The notes below the pieces were generated by a model that was not told the origin of the DNA, did not search any database, and saw only the letters and a program-made list of their open reading frames with translations. Positions 40,203 to 51,050 of a stretch of 64,000 bases of DNA are shown here, piece by piece; positions within the stretch are counted from its first letter, which is position 1, and each line of letters opens with the position of its first letter. Made by a program: the position numbers and the translations under genes. Source of the DNA: Paraburkholderia phenazinium. GTDB lineage: Bacteria; Pseudomonadota; Gammaproteobacteria; Burkholderiales; Burkholderiaceae. Location of the stretch: the NCBI RefSeq assembly GCF_900141745.1, contig NZ_FSRM01000001.1, positions 1 to 64,000 on the forward strand. Direction: 5' to 3'.

Positions 40203-40263
40203 AATCCACCAAAGGAGGAGGGTGGAGGAGACATGCGGAGGTTGTCTGACTGCGGCAACCAAT
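40173..40263 (-). ncRNA. Candidate small RNA with an exposed anti-Shine-Dalgarno loop
   Basis: About 91 nt on the minus strand, between its own sigma70 promoter and its own rho-independent terminator, upstream of and separate from rplM. Reading 5' to 3': a short hairpin GGTTG..CAACC (40260-40240); a hairpin with stem TCCACC/GGTGGA (40226-40221 and 40210-40205) and the ten-base loop CTCCTCCTTT (40220-40211), the exact complement of AAAGGAGGAG; then the terminator AAACCCGAAC, five-base loop, GTTCGGGTTT and more T. CU-rich loops of this kind let sRNAs block ribosome binding sites in several proteobacteria. Ends are estimated from promoter and terminator. It may be a known Burkholderia sRNA under another name; I cannot tell. 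Confidence 0.7.
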
Positions 40264-40270
40264 GAAAACG

Positions 40271-40299
40271 ATTATATGAGCCGACCTTGTGCGACGCAA
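40271..40299 (-). promoter_or_regulatory. Sigma70-type promoter of the small RNA
   Basis: On the minus strand TTGCGT (40294-40299), exactly 17 bases, TATAAT (40271-40276). Predicted start about 40262-40264, just ahead of the first hairpin. Confidence 0.7.
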
Positions 40300-40598
40300 G
40301 AATATTTGCATTGCGAAATGCGATTTCATAATGTGGTTGTCACCAAGACCTCTCAACCGGCCTGCAATCTTCTTTAAGATCAAATATATAGCCTCAATCT
40401 GGCGCGGTTTCCGGTGTGAAAAAGTAGAGTAAAACCCCTAACCGGATCAGGGCAATCCCCGACCGCCAAACCATGCCGCACCGCAGCACACAAGGTGCCA
40501 ACGAGCATAAAGGCGTGCCCGAGTGCCCTCGGGCGAACGCGCAGGCCTCGGGCTACAATGGCATTTCGAATACAAGTTATGCGAGCTGGGGTACAGGG

Positions 40599-41021
40599 AT
40601 GGAATGCAAAGTAAGCTGGATGGGGCAGGACGGCATGGCGTTCGCCGCCGAAACGGGTAGCGGCCACCTCGTCGCCATGGACGGCGCGCCCGAAGGTGGC
40701 GGCCGCAATCTGGCCCCGCGGCCCATGGAAATGGTGCTGCTCGGCACCGGCGGTTGCACCGCGTACGACGTGGTGATGATCCTGAAGAAGAGCCGCCAGG
40801 AAATCGCCGGATGCTCGGTGACCTTGAAAGCCGAGCGAGCCAGCGAAGATCCGAAGGTGTTCACGAAGGTTCACTTTCACTTCACCGTGACCGGCAAGAA
40901 CCTGAATCCGGCCACCGTCGAACGGGCGATCAACCTGTCGCACGACAAGTACTGCTCAGCGTCGATCATGATCGCCAAGACCGCCGAACTGACGCACTCG
41001 TTCGACATCGTCGCGGGCTGA
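40599..41021 (+). CDS. OsmC-like redox protein (YhfA type)
   Basis: OsmC-family proteins are small peroxidases or thiol-redox proteins. The 140 residues carry the two conserved cysteines, C53 (GTGGCTAYDVV) and C119 (DKYCSASIMIAKTA), of the family. The open frame goes back to 40473, but ATG 40599 (MECKVSWMGQ) is the normal start, with a CAGGG before it. A TACAAT -10-like hexamer lies at 40554-40559. Convergent with the RNase P RNA gene, with a terminator hairpin between. Confidence 0.93.
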   Translation: MECKVSWMGQDGMAFAAETGSGHLVAMDGAPEGGGRNLAPRPMEMVLLGTGGCTAYDVVMILKKSRQEIAGCSVTLKAERASEDPKVFTKVHFHFTVTGKNLNPATVERAINLSHDKYCSASIMIAKTAELTHSFDIVAG

Positions 41022-41060
41022 ATCGGGCGACAACGCAAAGCACCGAAGAGCACCAAAAGG

Positions 41061-41095
41061 AAATGCCGGCATCCTCACGGATACCGGCATTTTTC
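41061..41095. terminator. Terminator hairpin between the osmC-like gene and rnpB
   Basis: A 14-bp stem with one mismatch (AAATGCCGGCATCC, loop TCAC, GGATACCGGCATTT) followed by TTCTATTC on the plus strand. It may also end rnpB from the other side, since AAAGGAAA precedes it on plus. Confidence 0.8.
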
Positions 41096-41102
41096 TATTC
41101 AG

Positions 41103-41519
<417 letters not shown>

Positions 41520-41523
41520 CGGA

Positions 41524-41529
41524 ATTTTA
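41524..41529 (-). promoter_or_regulatory. -10 element of rnpB
   Basis: TAAAAT on the minus strand, placed so that transcription would begin at about 41517-41519, which matches the expected 5' end of RNase P RNA. The -35 is not clear. Confidence 0.5.
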
Positions 41530-41639
41530 ACATTAGTGGTGGCGACGGCTTTGAGCGGATGAACCAGACGTGCGGCGATTTCGACATGCAGGAAGCCGAT
41601 TGAGCGCGGCCTGGATCGATGATCGTGCGGTTTTTTGGG

Positions 41640-42515
41640 TTACCGAACCCGGCGGCGCCCCGCGCGAAACACAGCGGGATCGTCATAGAAAGATGGCGTT
41701 TCGTTTTCGGGCCACCAGCCGGGGATACCCAGCACCGGAAGCGGCGCGAACAGACGGCTCGTCAGTTCCTCGGTGGACAACAGAGCAGTGCTAACCGCCT
41801 CGTCGAGCCACGCATCGCGCGACGCCCTGGGCCAGGAGAAATACTCGGATGGAACGTCGACAATCCATGCGTGGCCGGTGCACGCTTTATATGGCGCGAT
41901 CAGCTTCTCCAGCAGCGCGTGGCCAAAGCAGCGCACCTCGCAGCGCGTGCTCCACGCTGTGCGGTTGGCGACCAATAGCGTCGACCAGTCGAAGCCGCGC
42001 AATGCGCTGCTCAGCGCCGGGTCGGCGCATGCGAACAACAGTGCGTTCTCGTCGAACAAGGTCAGCGCGTCCCGCAGGCCACCACGCGTCGGACCGACGC
42101 CCAGCGAATCTATCGCTGTGGACTGCCGCGTGTTCAGCGCCGCCTTGATCCGTGGAAACGCAAACCAGACCGACGCGTTGAAAAAATCATGCAGATTATG
42201 GCGAGTCGGCACGCAGCCGGTCGAAGCGATATGCGCCTCGTAAGCTGCGCCCGGTGGTAGGTCGTCCTGGGCGATGAACGCGAGCCGTTGACCGCGGCCC
42301 GTGGTCTGGCCGGACTGCTGCGCATCGACATTCATTTCCGCGAGCAGCGCGGCGTAGCTCATCAACGCTGCCTGCTGCCAGCGCACGCCACGTCCGGCAA
42401 ACTGAGCGAACCACGGCAGCGACCAGTCGATATCGGCGAAGCCCGGTTTGCGGGCTTGCGCAGCCTCGTTGGCACCGGCGCGTGCAGATGCGGGTGCGGT
42501 CACCACCGTCCCCAT
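41640..42515 (-). CDS. DUF3025 domain-containing protein
   Basis: A 291-residue soluble protein of the DUF3025 family, recognised by PTRHNLHDFFNASVWFAFPR in the middle and the C-terminal LGIPGWWPENETPSFYDDPAVFR. No catalytic motif is known for the family, although the invariant His/Asp/Asn in the HNLHDFFN stretch suggest an active or metal site (inference). It lies 7 bases downstream of pyrC on the same strand and is often found with pyrC in this lineage, so it may be co-expressed. Function unknown. Confidence 0.88.
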   Translation of the reverse strand: MGTVVTAPASARAGANEAAQARKPGFADIDWSLPWFAQFAGRGVRWQQAALMSYAALLAEMNVDAQQSGQTTGRGQRLAFIAQDDLPPGAAYEAHIASTGCVPTRHNLHDFFNASVWFAFPRIKAALNTRQSTAIDSLGVGPTRGGLRDALTLFDENALLFACADPALSSALRGFDWSTLLVANRTAWSTRCEVRCFGHALLEKLIAPYKACTGHAWIVDVPSEYFSWPRASRDAWLDEAVSTALLSTEELTSRLFAPLPVLGIPGWWPENETPSFYDDPAVFRAGRRRVR

Positions 42516-42522
42516 CCCAACC

Positions 42523-43593
42523 TTAAATCAACCGCCAACCAATCGGCTCCCCACCGCGCAACGGCACAACCGGCGTATCGCCAACTGCCACCTCAGCCGG
42601 CAGCGTCCATTGCTCACGGCGCAGCGTGACCTGCTCGCTGGCACGCGGCAAACCGTAGAAATCCGCGCCGAAAAAGCTGGCAAATCCTTCCAGCTTATCA
42701 AGCGCGCCAACCTGATCGAACGCTTCCGCATACAGCTCAAGCGCATGCAGCGCCGTATAGCATCCAGCACAGCCGCACGCATGCTCCTTCAGCCCCTTCG
42801 GATGCGGCGCGCTATCCGTGCCGAGGAAAAAGCGCGGATTGCCCGACGTCGCCGCCTCAACCAGCGCCACGCGATGCGTCTCGCGCTTGAGCACCGGCAG
42901 ACAGTAGTAATGCGGACGAATACCGCCCTGGAAGATCGCGTTGCGGTTGTACAGCAGATGATGCGCGGTAATCGTCGCACCCAGCAGCCCCGGCGCCACG
43001 CCAGCCTCGCGGATGTAGTCCACCGCGTCTTTCGTCGTGATGTGCTCGAACACCACCTTCAGCGCCGGAAACGCACGGCGCAGCGGCGTCATCACCCGGT
43101 CGATAAACACCTTCTCGCGGTCAAACAGATCAATCGACGAATCCGTCACTTCGCCATGCACCAGCAGCGGCATGCCGGTTTCCTGCATGACTTCGAGCGT
43201 CTTCGCGCACTTCATGATGTCTGTCACGCCCGCATCCGAATTCGTTGTAGCACCCGCCGGATACAGCTTCACACCATGCACGAAGCCGCTTTCACGCGCG
43301 CGGCGGATCTCGTCGGGCGGGGTGTTGTCGGTGAGGTACAGCGTCATTAGCGGCTCGAACTTCACGCCGGCCGGAATCGCCGCGACGATGCGCTCGCGAT
43401 AGGCCTGCGCCATCGCCGTGGTCGTCACGGGCGGCTTCAGGTTCGGCATGATGATCGCTCGGCCGAACTGGCGTGCGGTGTGCGGCAGCACCGCTGCCAG
43501 CATCGCGCCGTCGCGCACATGCAGATGCCAGTCGTCGGGACGGGCGAGCGTCAGGGAATCGGGGGAAGCGAAAGAGGCTGAGGAGGCAGTCAT
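42523..43593 (-). CDS. pyrC: Dihydroorotase
   Basis: Zinc amidohydrolase of pyrimidine synthesis (class II, E. coli PyrC type). The 356 residues show the metal HxH in [10 protein letters not shown], the carbamylated-lysine region [18 protein letters not shown], zinc histidines in LLVHGEV and FEHITTKD, and the Asp of [16 protein letters not shown] 43591-43593 (MTASSASF) is chosen over the longer frame. First gene of pyrC-DUF3025, divergent from the amidotransferase gene. Confidence 0.96.
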   Translation of the reverse strand: MTASSASFASPDSLTLARPDDWHLHVRDGAMLAAVLPHTARQFGRAIIMPNLKPPVTTTAMAQAYRERIVAAIPAGVKFEPLMTLYLTDNTPPDEIRRARESGFVHGVKLYPAGATTNSDAGVTDIMKCAKTLEVMQETGMPLLVHGEVTDSSIDLFDREKVFIDRVMTPLRRAFPALKVVFEHITTKDAVDYIREAGVAPGLLGATITAHHLLYNRNAIFQGGIRPHYYCLPVLKRETHRVALVEAATSGNPRFFLGTDSAPHPKGLKEHACGCAGCYTALHALELYAEAFDQVGALDKLEGFASFFGADFYGLPRASEQVTLRREQWTLPAEVAVGDTPVVPLRGGEPIGWRLI

Positions 43594-43757
43594 GGCGTGA
43601 AGTTGACCTGCCCGGCGCAACAGGATTGACGTGAACAAACCGCAAGTTACGGCCTATACATAGATCAATTTAGCTATTTGACGCGCCTGGCTCGGTGATA
43701 TGCTTGGAAATCATCATTGTAACGGTTCACCCCGTTAAGACGCTCCGCTTCAGTACT

Positions 43758-44693
43758 ATGTGCCAACTCCTCGGAATGAACTGCGCCGCGCCGACGGACG
43801 TTACGTTCTCGTTCACCGGCTTTGCCGCGCGCGGCGGCGTCACGGATCATCACGCGGACGGCTGGGGCATCGCCTTCTTCGAAGACAAGGCTTGCCGGCT
43901 CTTCATCGACCATCAATCGTCGGCCACCTCGCCGATCGCCGAGATGGTCAAGCGCTACCCGATCAAATCGAAGAACACCATCGCGCATATTCGCAAAGCG
44001 ACGCAAGGCCATATCCAGCTGGAGAACTGCCACCCGTTCATGCGCGAACTGTGGGGCCGTCACTGGATCTTCGCGCACAACGGCGACCTGAATAACTATT
44101 CGCCGTTTCTGACCGGTGTCTACCAGCCGGTCGGCACCACCGACAGCGAACTCGCCTTCTGCGCGTTGCTGCAAGGATTGCGTAAGGCTTTCCCGAGCAC
44201 GCAGCCTCCGCTCAACGAACTGTTTGAAGCGCTCGGCACGCTTACGCGCGAGATTACACAGTTCGGGGTATTTAACTTTTTGATGTCCAACGGACAGGCG
44301 TTGTTCGCGCATTGCTCGACCAACCTGCACTACATCGTGCGCCGCTGGCCGTTCTCGACCGCGCATCTGGTCGACGCGGACGTGTCGATCGATTTCGCCA
44401 AGTACACCACGCCGGAAGACCGCGTCGCGGTCATCGCCACCGCGCCACTGACCGACAATGAAGTGTGGACCGCGTTCAAGCCCGGCGATCTGTTGATGTT
44501 CCAGCACGGCGAAGTCGTGGGCCGCGTGAATGTGCCGGTACCGCCGTGTGTGCTCGAGAAGCTGCGCAATCCGGCGCTGGATGCGTCGGCTTCGGCCGCG
44601 ATGGCGACTGCGTCTATCCATCCCACGCCATCGCTCGAATCCGTCACGCTCGACGTCGAAGCCGCGGACGACGCCGCAGCCTTCGAGTCCTGA
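43758..44693 (+). CDS. Class II glutamine amidotransferase (YafJ-like)
   Basis: A stand-alone Ntn-type glutaminase domain of 311 residues. MCQLLGMNC puts the catalytic nucleophile at Cys2, exposed after removal of Met; HADGWGIAFFED, HIRKATQG, and WIFAHNGDLNNY are the substrate-binding blocks of the GATase type II fold. The start is ATG 43758, since only that puts Cys at position 2. YafJ-type proteins have no known acceptor domain; related fusions suggest amine transfer, but the role here is unknown. The C-terminal 40 residues are variable. Confidence 0.92.
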   Translation: MCQLLGMNCAAPTDVTFSFTGFAARGGVTDHHADGWGIAFFEDKACRLFIDHQSSATSPIAEMVKRYPIKSKNTIAHIRKATQGHIQLENCHPFMRELWGRHWIFAHNGDLNNYSPFLTGVYQPVGTTDSELAFCALLQGLRKAFPSTQPPLNELFEALGTLTREITQFGVFNFLMSNGQALFAHCSTNLHYIVRRWPFSTAHLVDADVSIDFAKYTTPEDRVAVIATAPLTDNEVWTAFKPGDLLMFQHGEVVGRVNVPVPPCVLEKLRNPALDASASAAMATASIHPTPSLESVTLDVEAADDAAAFES

Positions 44694-44735
44694 GCCAAAC
44701 GAACAGCCGTTTAACCGGCGCTCGCGCTCAGCGCA

Positions 44736-45461
44736 TCAGTGCAGGATCTTCGCCAGAAAATCCTTCGCCCGATCCGACTTCGGATTAGCAAAGAAGTCCT
44801 CCTTACGATCGTCTTCGACGATCAAGCCCTTGTCCATGAAGATCACGCGGTGCGCGACCTTCTTGGCGAAGCCCATTTCGTGCGTGACGCACATCATCGT
44901 CATGCCTTCCTGCGCAAGCTCGACCATCACGTCAAGCACTTCGTTGATCATCTCGGGGTCGAGCGCCGAGGTGGGTTCGTCGAACAGCATCGCGATCGGG
45001 TCCATTGAGAGCGCGCGGGCAATCGCCACACGCTGCTGCTGACCGCCCGACAATTGCCCCGGAAACTTGTCCGCATGCGCGCGCAGTCCGACGCGCTCCA
45101 GCAGCTTCAACGCCTTCGCGGCCGCTTCGTCCTTCGAGCGGCCCAGCACCTTGATCTGCGCGAGCGTCAGATTTTCTGTGATCGAGAGATGCGGGAACAG
45201 TTCGAAATGCTGGAACACCATGCCGACTTTCGCGCGCAGCTTCGACAGATTGGTCTTCTTGTCGCCGACCGATTGGCCATCAATGGTGATCTCGCCTTTC
45301 TGGAACGGTTCGAGGCCGTTGACCGTCTTGATCAGCGTCGACTTGCCCGAGCCCGACGGGCCGCACACCACCACCACTTCACCCTTTTTGACTTCCGTCG
45401 AGCAGTTGGTCAGTACCTGGAACTGACCGTACCACTTCGAAACATCTTTGATAGAAATCAT
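44736..45461 (-). CDS. gltL: Polar amino acid ABC transporter ATP-binding protein (GltL-like)
   Basis: ATPase of a glutamate/aspartate-type uptake system. The 241 residues show Walker [10 protein letters not shown] (34-42), the signature [15 protein letters not shown], Walker [15 protein letters not shown] and the switch [15 protein letters not shown], all intact. Its ATG overlaps a TGA (ATGA at 45461-45458) that would end an upstream permease frame, but no permease gene is present: only 170 bases separate it from the binding-protein gene. The ATPase may be idle or may pair with a permease elsewhere. Confidence 0.93.
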   Translation of the reverse strand: MISIKDVSKWYGQFQVLTNCSTEVKKGEVVVVCGPSGSGKSTLIKTVNGLEPFQKGEITIDGQSVGDKKTNLSKLRAKVGMVFQHFELFPHLSITENLTLAQIKVLGRSKDEAAAKALKLLERVGLRAHADKFPGQLSGGQQQRVAIARALSMDPIAMLFDEPTSALDPEMINEVLDVMVELAQEGMTMMCVTHEMGFAKKVAHRVIFMDKGLIVEDDRKEDFFANPKSDRAKDFLAKILH

Positions 45462-45499
45462 CTCGCAACCTTTTTCTGTAGACCTTTGACGAGGCTCGA
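45458..45499 (-). pseudogene. Possible 3' remnant of a GltK-type permease gene
   Basis: On the minus strand a frame reading [13 protein letters not shown] and then TGA overlaps the gltL start as ATGA. This basic, amphipathic tail looks like the cytoplasmic end of an amino acid ABC permease, and the overlap is what the normal gltK-gltL junction would give. Upstream of it the frame loses any hydrophobic character. A short palindrome (CGGTCC, three bases, GGACCG, about 45501-45515) sits at the apparent join. The remnant is an inference from a short stretch. Confidence 0.4.
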
Positions 45500-45609
45500 C
45501 GCGGTCCCACGGACCGCAGAATAACGCGCACCCGGGAACAGTACCATTTCGACATTCGTGCCGTCACGGTCGCCAATATTCGCGGTCGTAAGGAAAAGGC
45601 TGGGAGATG

Positions 45610-45627
45610 GCATCCCGGCACGGATGC
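45610..45627. repeat. Small hairpin just after the binding-protein gene
   Basis: GCATCC, six-base loop, GGATGC, five bases after the gltI stop. Hairpins here often protect the abundant binding-protein mRNA from decay relative to the downstream genes. Confidence 0.35.
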
Positions 45628-45631
45628 ACGG

Positions 45632-46525
45632 CTAGTCGATAGGCTTGTCGTTCGGACTTTTGAAAAGCGCCCTGATGGCGTCGCTTTCGGGGAAGTTCAG
45701 GTTCAGGCCTTTAGGTGGAATCGGCGATTCGAACCACTTCTGGTAGATCTGGTCCGCCTCGCCCGAGGTCTCTATCTTCGCAATTGCTCCGTCCACCACT
45801 TTCTTGAACTCGGGGTCGTTCTTGCGCATCATGCAGCCGTACGCTTCTTCCGACTGCGGCGCGCCGAGGATCACGAATTCAGCTGGATGACCCGACTTCG
45901 CGCGCTCACCGGCGAGCAGCGCGTCGTCCATCATGAATGCGGAGGCGCGGCCGCTGGCGAGCGCCTGGAACGCCTCCTCGTGATCCTTCGCGCTAATGAT
46001 GTTCATCCCCATGCCCTTGTCCTGGTTCATCCTGCGCAAGAGCCGCTCGGAGGTGGTGCCGGCCGTCGTCACAACTGTCTTGCCCTTGAGGTCCAGCCAG
46101 TCCTTGATGCCCGAATCCTTGCGGGTCATCAGGCGGGTTCCGATCACGAAGATGGTGTTTGAAAACGTGACCTGCTGCTCGCGTTCCATGTTGTTGGTGG
46201 TCGAGCCGCATTCGAGGTCGACGGTGCCGTTCTGCACCAGCGGGATGCGGTTTTGCGGCGTGACCGGAGTCAGTTTGGTCTTCAGGTCAGGCGTGTTGAG
46301 TTTCTGCTTGACCGCGTCCACGATCTTCATCATGAATTCGTGCGAGTAACCAATGACGTTCTGCTGTTCGTCGTAGTACGAAAACGGAATCGACGATTCG
46401 CGGTACCCGAGAGAAATGACGCCCGTATCCTTGATTTTCTTTAATGTGCCGGCCTCCTGAGCGTGCGCGCCCCCTGCGAACAGTCCGAGTGTCGCGACCA
46501 GCAGCGCAGCCTTCCTGACCTTCAT
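45632..46525 (-). CDS. gltI: Glutamate/aspartate-type ABC transporter substrate-binding protein
   Basis: Periplasmic binding protein of the cluster 3 amino acid family. The 297 residues open with a signal peptide (MKVRKAALLVATLGLFAGG, likely cut after AHA at residue 22), then LKKIKDTGVISLGYRESSIPF, and the ligand-contact strings VDLECGSTTNNMER and TTAGTTSERLL, which match GltI-type acidic amino acid binders. The companion permease genes gltJ and gltK, normally next, are missing. Nearby gdhA also concerns glutamate. Confidence 0.93.
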   Translation of the reverse strand: MKVRKAALLVATLGLFAGGAHAQEAGTLKKIKDTGVISLGYRESSIPFSYYDEQQNVIGYSHEFMMKIVDAVKQKLNTPDLKTKLTPVTPQNRIPLVQNGTVDLECGSTTNNMEREQQVTFSNTIFVIGTRLMTRKDSGIKDWLDLKGKTVVTTAGTTSERLLRRMNQDKGMGMNIISAKDHEEAFQALASGRASAFMMDDALLAGERAKSGHPAEFVILGAPQSEEAYGCMMRKNDPEFKKVVDGAIAKIETSGEADQIYQKWFESPIPPKGLNLNFPESDAIRALFKSPNDKPID

Positions 46526-46720
46526 AGGTGATCTCCTCTCGACCAGAGCTAGCGCTTTGAGCGCCTAGCTTACTCCGGTCCCCTGCAAAGCCCGGCAAGG
46601 AACCGTATCTGTTCAACTGTAATTGAATTGACACTATTCCTGTAGCACAAGGCATTACAGGGTAACTCGCCAGGCCCTTCGGGCGTACCCGGTTGCATGC
46701 GCCAGGGCAATGCATCAACG

Positions 46721-46756
46721 AAAAAAACGGACGGCATCATTACGATGCCGCCCGTC
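46721..46756 (-). terminator. Intrinsic terminator after gdhA
   Basis: On the minus strand ACGGGCGGCATC, loop GTAAT, GATGCCGTCCGT then a run of seven T. It lies about 60 bases after the gdhA stop. Confidence 0.85.
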
Positions 46757-46814
46757 GAGGAGACCCGCGGCCGTGTGCATCGGCCGCGTGACAGGGGAAA
46801 GGGATACTGTCCGA

Positions 46815-48119
46815 TCAGGGATACAGGCCACGCAGTTCGCGCGCTTCGAGGATGCGCTTACAGGCGACGATAAACGCTGCAGTACGTACCGAAACCTTCT
46901 GCTCGCTCGACACTTGCCACACCGCGGCAAACGCTTCGCGCATCACGCGCTCGAGACGCTGGTTGATCTCGTCCTCGGTCCAGAAGAAGCTTGAGAAATC
47001 CTGCACCCATTCGAAGTACGACACGGTCACGCCACCGGCATTCGCCACCACGTCCGGGATCACGAGGATGCCCTTGTCATGCAGGATGTCGTCCGCCGCG
47101 GTGGTGGTCGGGCCGTTTGCACCTTCCACGACGATCTTCGTCTTGATCTTGCCGGCGTTCTTCTCGGTGATCTGGTTTTCCAAAGCGGCCGGGATCAGGA
47201 TGTCCGACTCAACGGTCCAGAAATCTTCGTTCGCGATCGTGTCCGCTTCAGGGAAGCCACCCACGCCGCCATTCTTCGCCACGTACGCAAATAGCGCCAC
47301 GGCATCGATACCCGCCGATTTGAAGATCGTGCCCGTGTGATCCTGCACCGCCACGACCTTCGCGCCGGCTTCCTGGAACAGGCGTGCGGCGATGCCGCCC
47401 ACATTACCGAAGCCCTGCACGGCGATGCGTGCGCCTTCGATATCGACACCGATACGGCGTGCCGCTTCCGCAGCGACCACGAACACACCGCGACCCGTTG
47501 CTTCACGCCGGCCCAGCGAACCGCCGAGCGCGATCGGCTTGCCGGTCACGACGCCGGTGGCCGTTTGGCCCTGGTTCATGGAGTACGTGTCCATCATCCA
47601 CGCCATGATCTGCTCGTTCGTGTTCACGTCCGGCGCGGGGATGTCGGTATTCGGTCCGATGATGATGCCGATTTCGCTGGTATAGCGGCGCGTGACGCGC
47701 TCGAGCTCACCACGCGAGAGCGTGCGCGGATCGACACGGATACCACCCTTGGCGCCGCCGTACGGCACGTTCACAGCCGCGTTCTTGACCGACATCCACG
47801 CGGACAGTGCCATCACTTCCGACAGCGTCACGTCCTGGTGATAACGCACGCCACCCTTACCCGGACCGCGCGACACGTTGTGCTGCACGCGATAGCCTTC
47901 GAAGTGAGCCACGGTGCCGTTATCGAGTTCGATGGGTACATCGACGATGAGAATGCGCTTCGGACGCTTGAGGGTTTCGAGCCAGCGCGACAGCGAGCCG
48001 AGATACGGCGCGACGCGATCGACCTGGCGAAGATAGTTGCCCCAAGGGCCGAGGTTATCGCTATTCAGATAGGACGGGACGGATTGCAACGACGATGCGG
48101 ACTGCGGTTGGGATGACAT
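46815..48119 (-). CDS. gdhA: Glu/Leu/Phe/Val dehydrogenase (glutamate dehydrogenase)
   Basis: NAD(P)-linked oxidative deamination of glutamate or the reverse. The 434 residues contain the substrate-binding [13 protein letters not shown], catalytic-lysine region [25 protein letters not shown] sequence (here [17 protein letters not shown]) and the Rossmann [18 protein letters not shown]. The length matches the hexameric 'short' GDH class. A Ser/Gln-rich leader of about 20 residues precedes the fold. It is read in the same direction as the LysR gene behind it, with a palindrome between them. Confidence 0.95.
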   Translation of the reverse strand: MSSQPQSASSLQSVPSYLNSDNLGPWGNYLRQVDRVAPYLGSLSRWLETLKRPKRILIVDVPIELDNGTVAHFEGYRVQHNVSRGPGKGGVRYHQDVTLSEVMALSAWMSVKNAAVNVPYGGAKGGIRVDPRTLSRGELERVTRRYTSEIGIIIGPNTDIPAPDVNTNEQIMAWMMDTYSMNQGQTATGVVTGKPIALGGSLGRREATGRGVFVVAAEAARRIGVDIEGARIAVQGFGNVGGIAARLFQEAGAKVVAVQDHTGTIFKSAGIDAVALFAYVAKNGGVGGFPEADTIANEDFWTVESDILIPAALENQITEKNAGKIKTKIVVEGANGPTTTAADDILHDKGILVIPDVVANAGGVTVSYFEWVQDFSSFFWTEDEINQRLERVMREAFAAVWQVSSEQKVSVRTAAFIVACKRILEARELRGLYP

Positions 48120-48197
48120 GAACGCTCCAAGCGTTTTGACCGAATGACGACATTGTCGAAAAACGCCAATTTGAAATCCAATGCCGTTTGGTCATCC

Positions 48198-48220
48198 CGT
48201 TATGTCTTTCGTGCATAACG
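48198..48220. promoter_or_regulatory. Palindromic operator candidate upstream of gdhA
   Basis: CGTTATG, nine bases, CATAACG: a 7-bp inverted repeat about 80 bases upstream of the gdhA start. LysR-type regulators bind interrupted palindromes of this size, and a LysR gene is adjacent. A similar GTTATG..CATAAC repeat occurs at 60390-60410. Confidence 0.4.
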
Positions 48221-48321
48221 TTGAAATTCCGCAAAAACCTGTCGCGCAGAGCGTAACAATACGCCGTCGCAACGACGAGCGTCTCGCCGCATATAGCGCA
48301 CATGATGGGCTTGCGACGACC

Positions 48322-49278
48322 TTACACCGCGTCCTGAGCGAGTTCGCCGGTGACCGTGTCCCAGAGCTTGCGCGCCAGCACGTGACGCGCATCGTCGCCC
48401 TGCACCGCGAGCTTGTCGCGATACAGACGAATCTCCATGGTCAATGTGAACTGTCCTTCCACGGTGCCGCGCGTTGCACGGTCGAGGCGGATCAGCTTGC
48501 CCTCGGCAACTGCATCTTCCACCGCACTATGCGGCAAAAAGGCAATGCCGTGGCCAGCCAGCGCCATCGCCTTGAGTCCCTCGGCCATGTCGGTTTCGTA
48601 AAGACGGTCCAGCGACAGACGCGTCGGCGCATTGGCGATGATCACCTCCGTCATGCGGCCAAGGTACGCGTTCGGCGTGTACGACAGATAAGGTGCTGGC
48701 TCGTCAGGTGTGCCCGGCAACGTGTAGCGCGGACGACCCGCACGGCCCGGAGCGGAGAACGGACTGATCGGCTCGATGCCGAGCGTGAGCATGTCGTAAC
48801 GCGCGGGGTCAAGCGCTACGGGTTGGCTCGGATGATGGTAGCCCATCACCAGATCGCAGCCGCCTTCCACCAGCGAGAGCACCGCGTCGTGCACGTTAAG
48901 CGCGCGCAGGCGGGTATGCACGGGACCTAACTGCGCCTCGATGCGTTGCAACCAGCGCGGAAAGTACGTGAGCGAGAGCGTATGCGGCACCGCGAACTCG
49001 ATCGTCGCAGCAGGCGTCGCCGTGTGTCCGCGCAACAGCGTACGTGCTTCGTGGAACTGCGAGAGCATCGCCAAGGCCTGCTCGTAGAACACCTGGCCCG
49101 CGGCCGTGAGCCGCGTCGGATAAACCGAACGATCGATCAGTTCCGTGCCGAGCCACGCTTCAAGCGCCTGAATACGGCGTGAAAATGCGGGTTGCGTGAC
49201 GTGCCGCAACTCCGCAGAACGGCTAAAGCTGCGGGTTTCCGCAAGCGAAACGAAGTCTTCGAGCCATTTCAGTTCCAT
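48322..49278 (-). CDS. LysR family transcriptional regulator
   Basis: A 318-residue regulator. The N-terminal winged helix (about 1-60: MELKWLEDFVSLAETRSFSR, then TQPAFSRRIQALEAWLGTEL) is typical of LysR, and the rest is the periplasmic-binding-like effector domain. The overall sequence recalls the HypT/YjiE branch (hypochlorite-responsive in E. coli), but the redox-relevant residues cannot be judged here. It lies upstream of gdhA on the same strand and could regulate it; that is inference. Confidence 0.92.
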   Translation of the reverse strand: MELKWLEDFVSLAETRSFSRSAELRHVTQPAFSRRIQALEAWLGTELIDRSVYPTRLTAAGQVFYEQALAMLSQFHEARTLLRGHTATPAATIEFAVPHTLSLTYFPRWLQRIEAQLGPVHTRLRALNVHDAVLSLVEGGCDLVMGYHHPSQPVALDPARYDMLTLGIEPISPFSAPGRAGRPRYTLPGTPDEPAPYLSYTPNAYLGRMTEVIIANAPTRLSLDRLYETDMAEGLKAMALAGHGIAFLPHSAVEDAVAEGKLIRLDRATRGTVEGQFTLTMEIRLYRDKLAVQGDDARHVLARKLWDTVTGELAQDAV

Positions 49279-49321
49279 GCGGAGCGTGCGGCCTGCAGGG
49301 GAGGAGAAGTCAGCATTCTAG

Positions 49322-50854
<1,533 letters not shown>

Positions 50855-50901
50855 GCTGGGCGGCAGTAATCGCTGCGGTTAGCGGCAGCGCCACAATTCG
50901 G

Positions 50902-50938
50902 AAAAATGCCGTTCAGTTAAACACTGAACGGCATTTTT
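50902..50938. terminator. Intrinsic terminator after purB
   Basis: A 16-bp perfect stem (AAAAATGCCGTTCAGT / ACTGAACGGCATTTTT) with a five-base loop and further TGTTTTTGG. It marks the end of the purB unit; the T6SS cassette begins about 110 bases later. Confidence 0.92.
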
Positions 50939-51050
50939 GTTTTTGGAGTCGTAGGTAGCGCGAATTAGCGGCGATGGCACGATGACAAACATTAACAATT
51001 GACTCAGATGCAACCCTTACATTGACATCTTTTGACCACGGGGTTTCGTC

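Noticed and set aside
40233..40265. Ten-codon plus-strand ORF (MRRLSDCGNQ) preceded by a very strong Shine-Dalgarno-like purine stretch
   Set aside because: The purine stretch is the complement of the CU-rich loop of the minus-strand small RNA, which has promoter and terminator; no plus-strand promoter is seen for the mini-ORF.
45379..45621. 80-codon minus-strand ORF across the gap between the ABC transporter genes, as a possible permease relic
   Set aside because: It has no hydrophobic segment and runs out of frame into the ATPase gene; only the short tail in another frame resembles a permease end.
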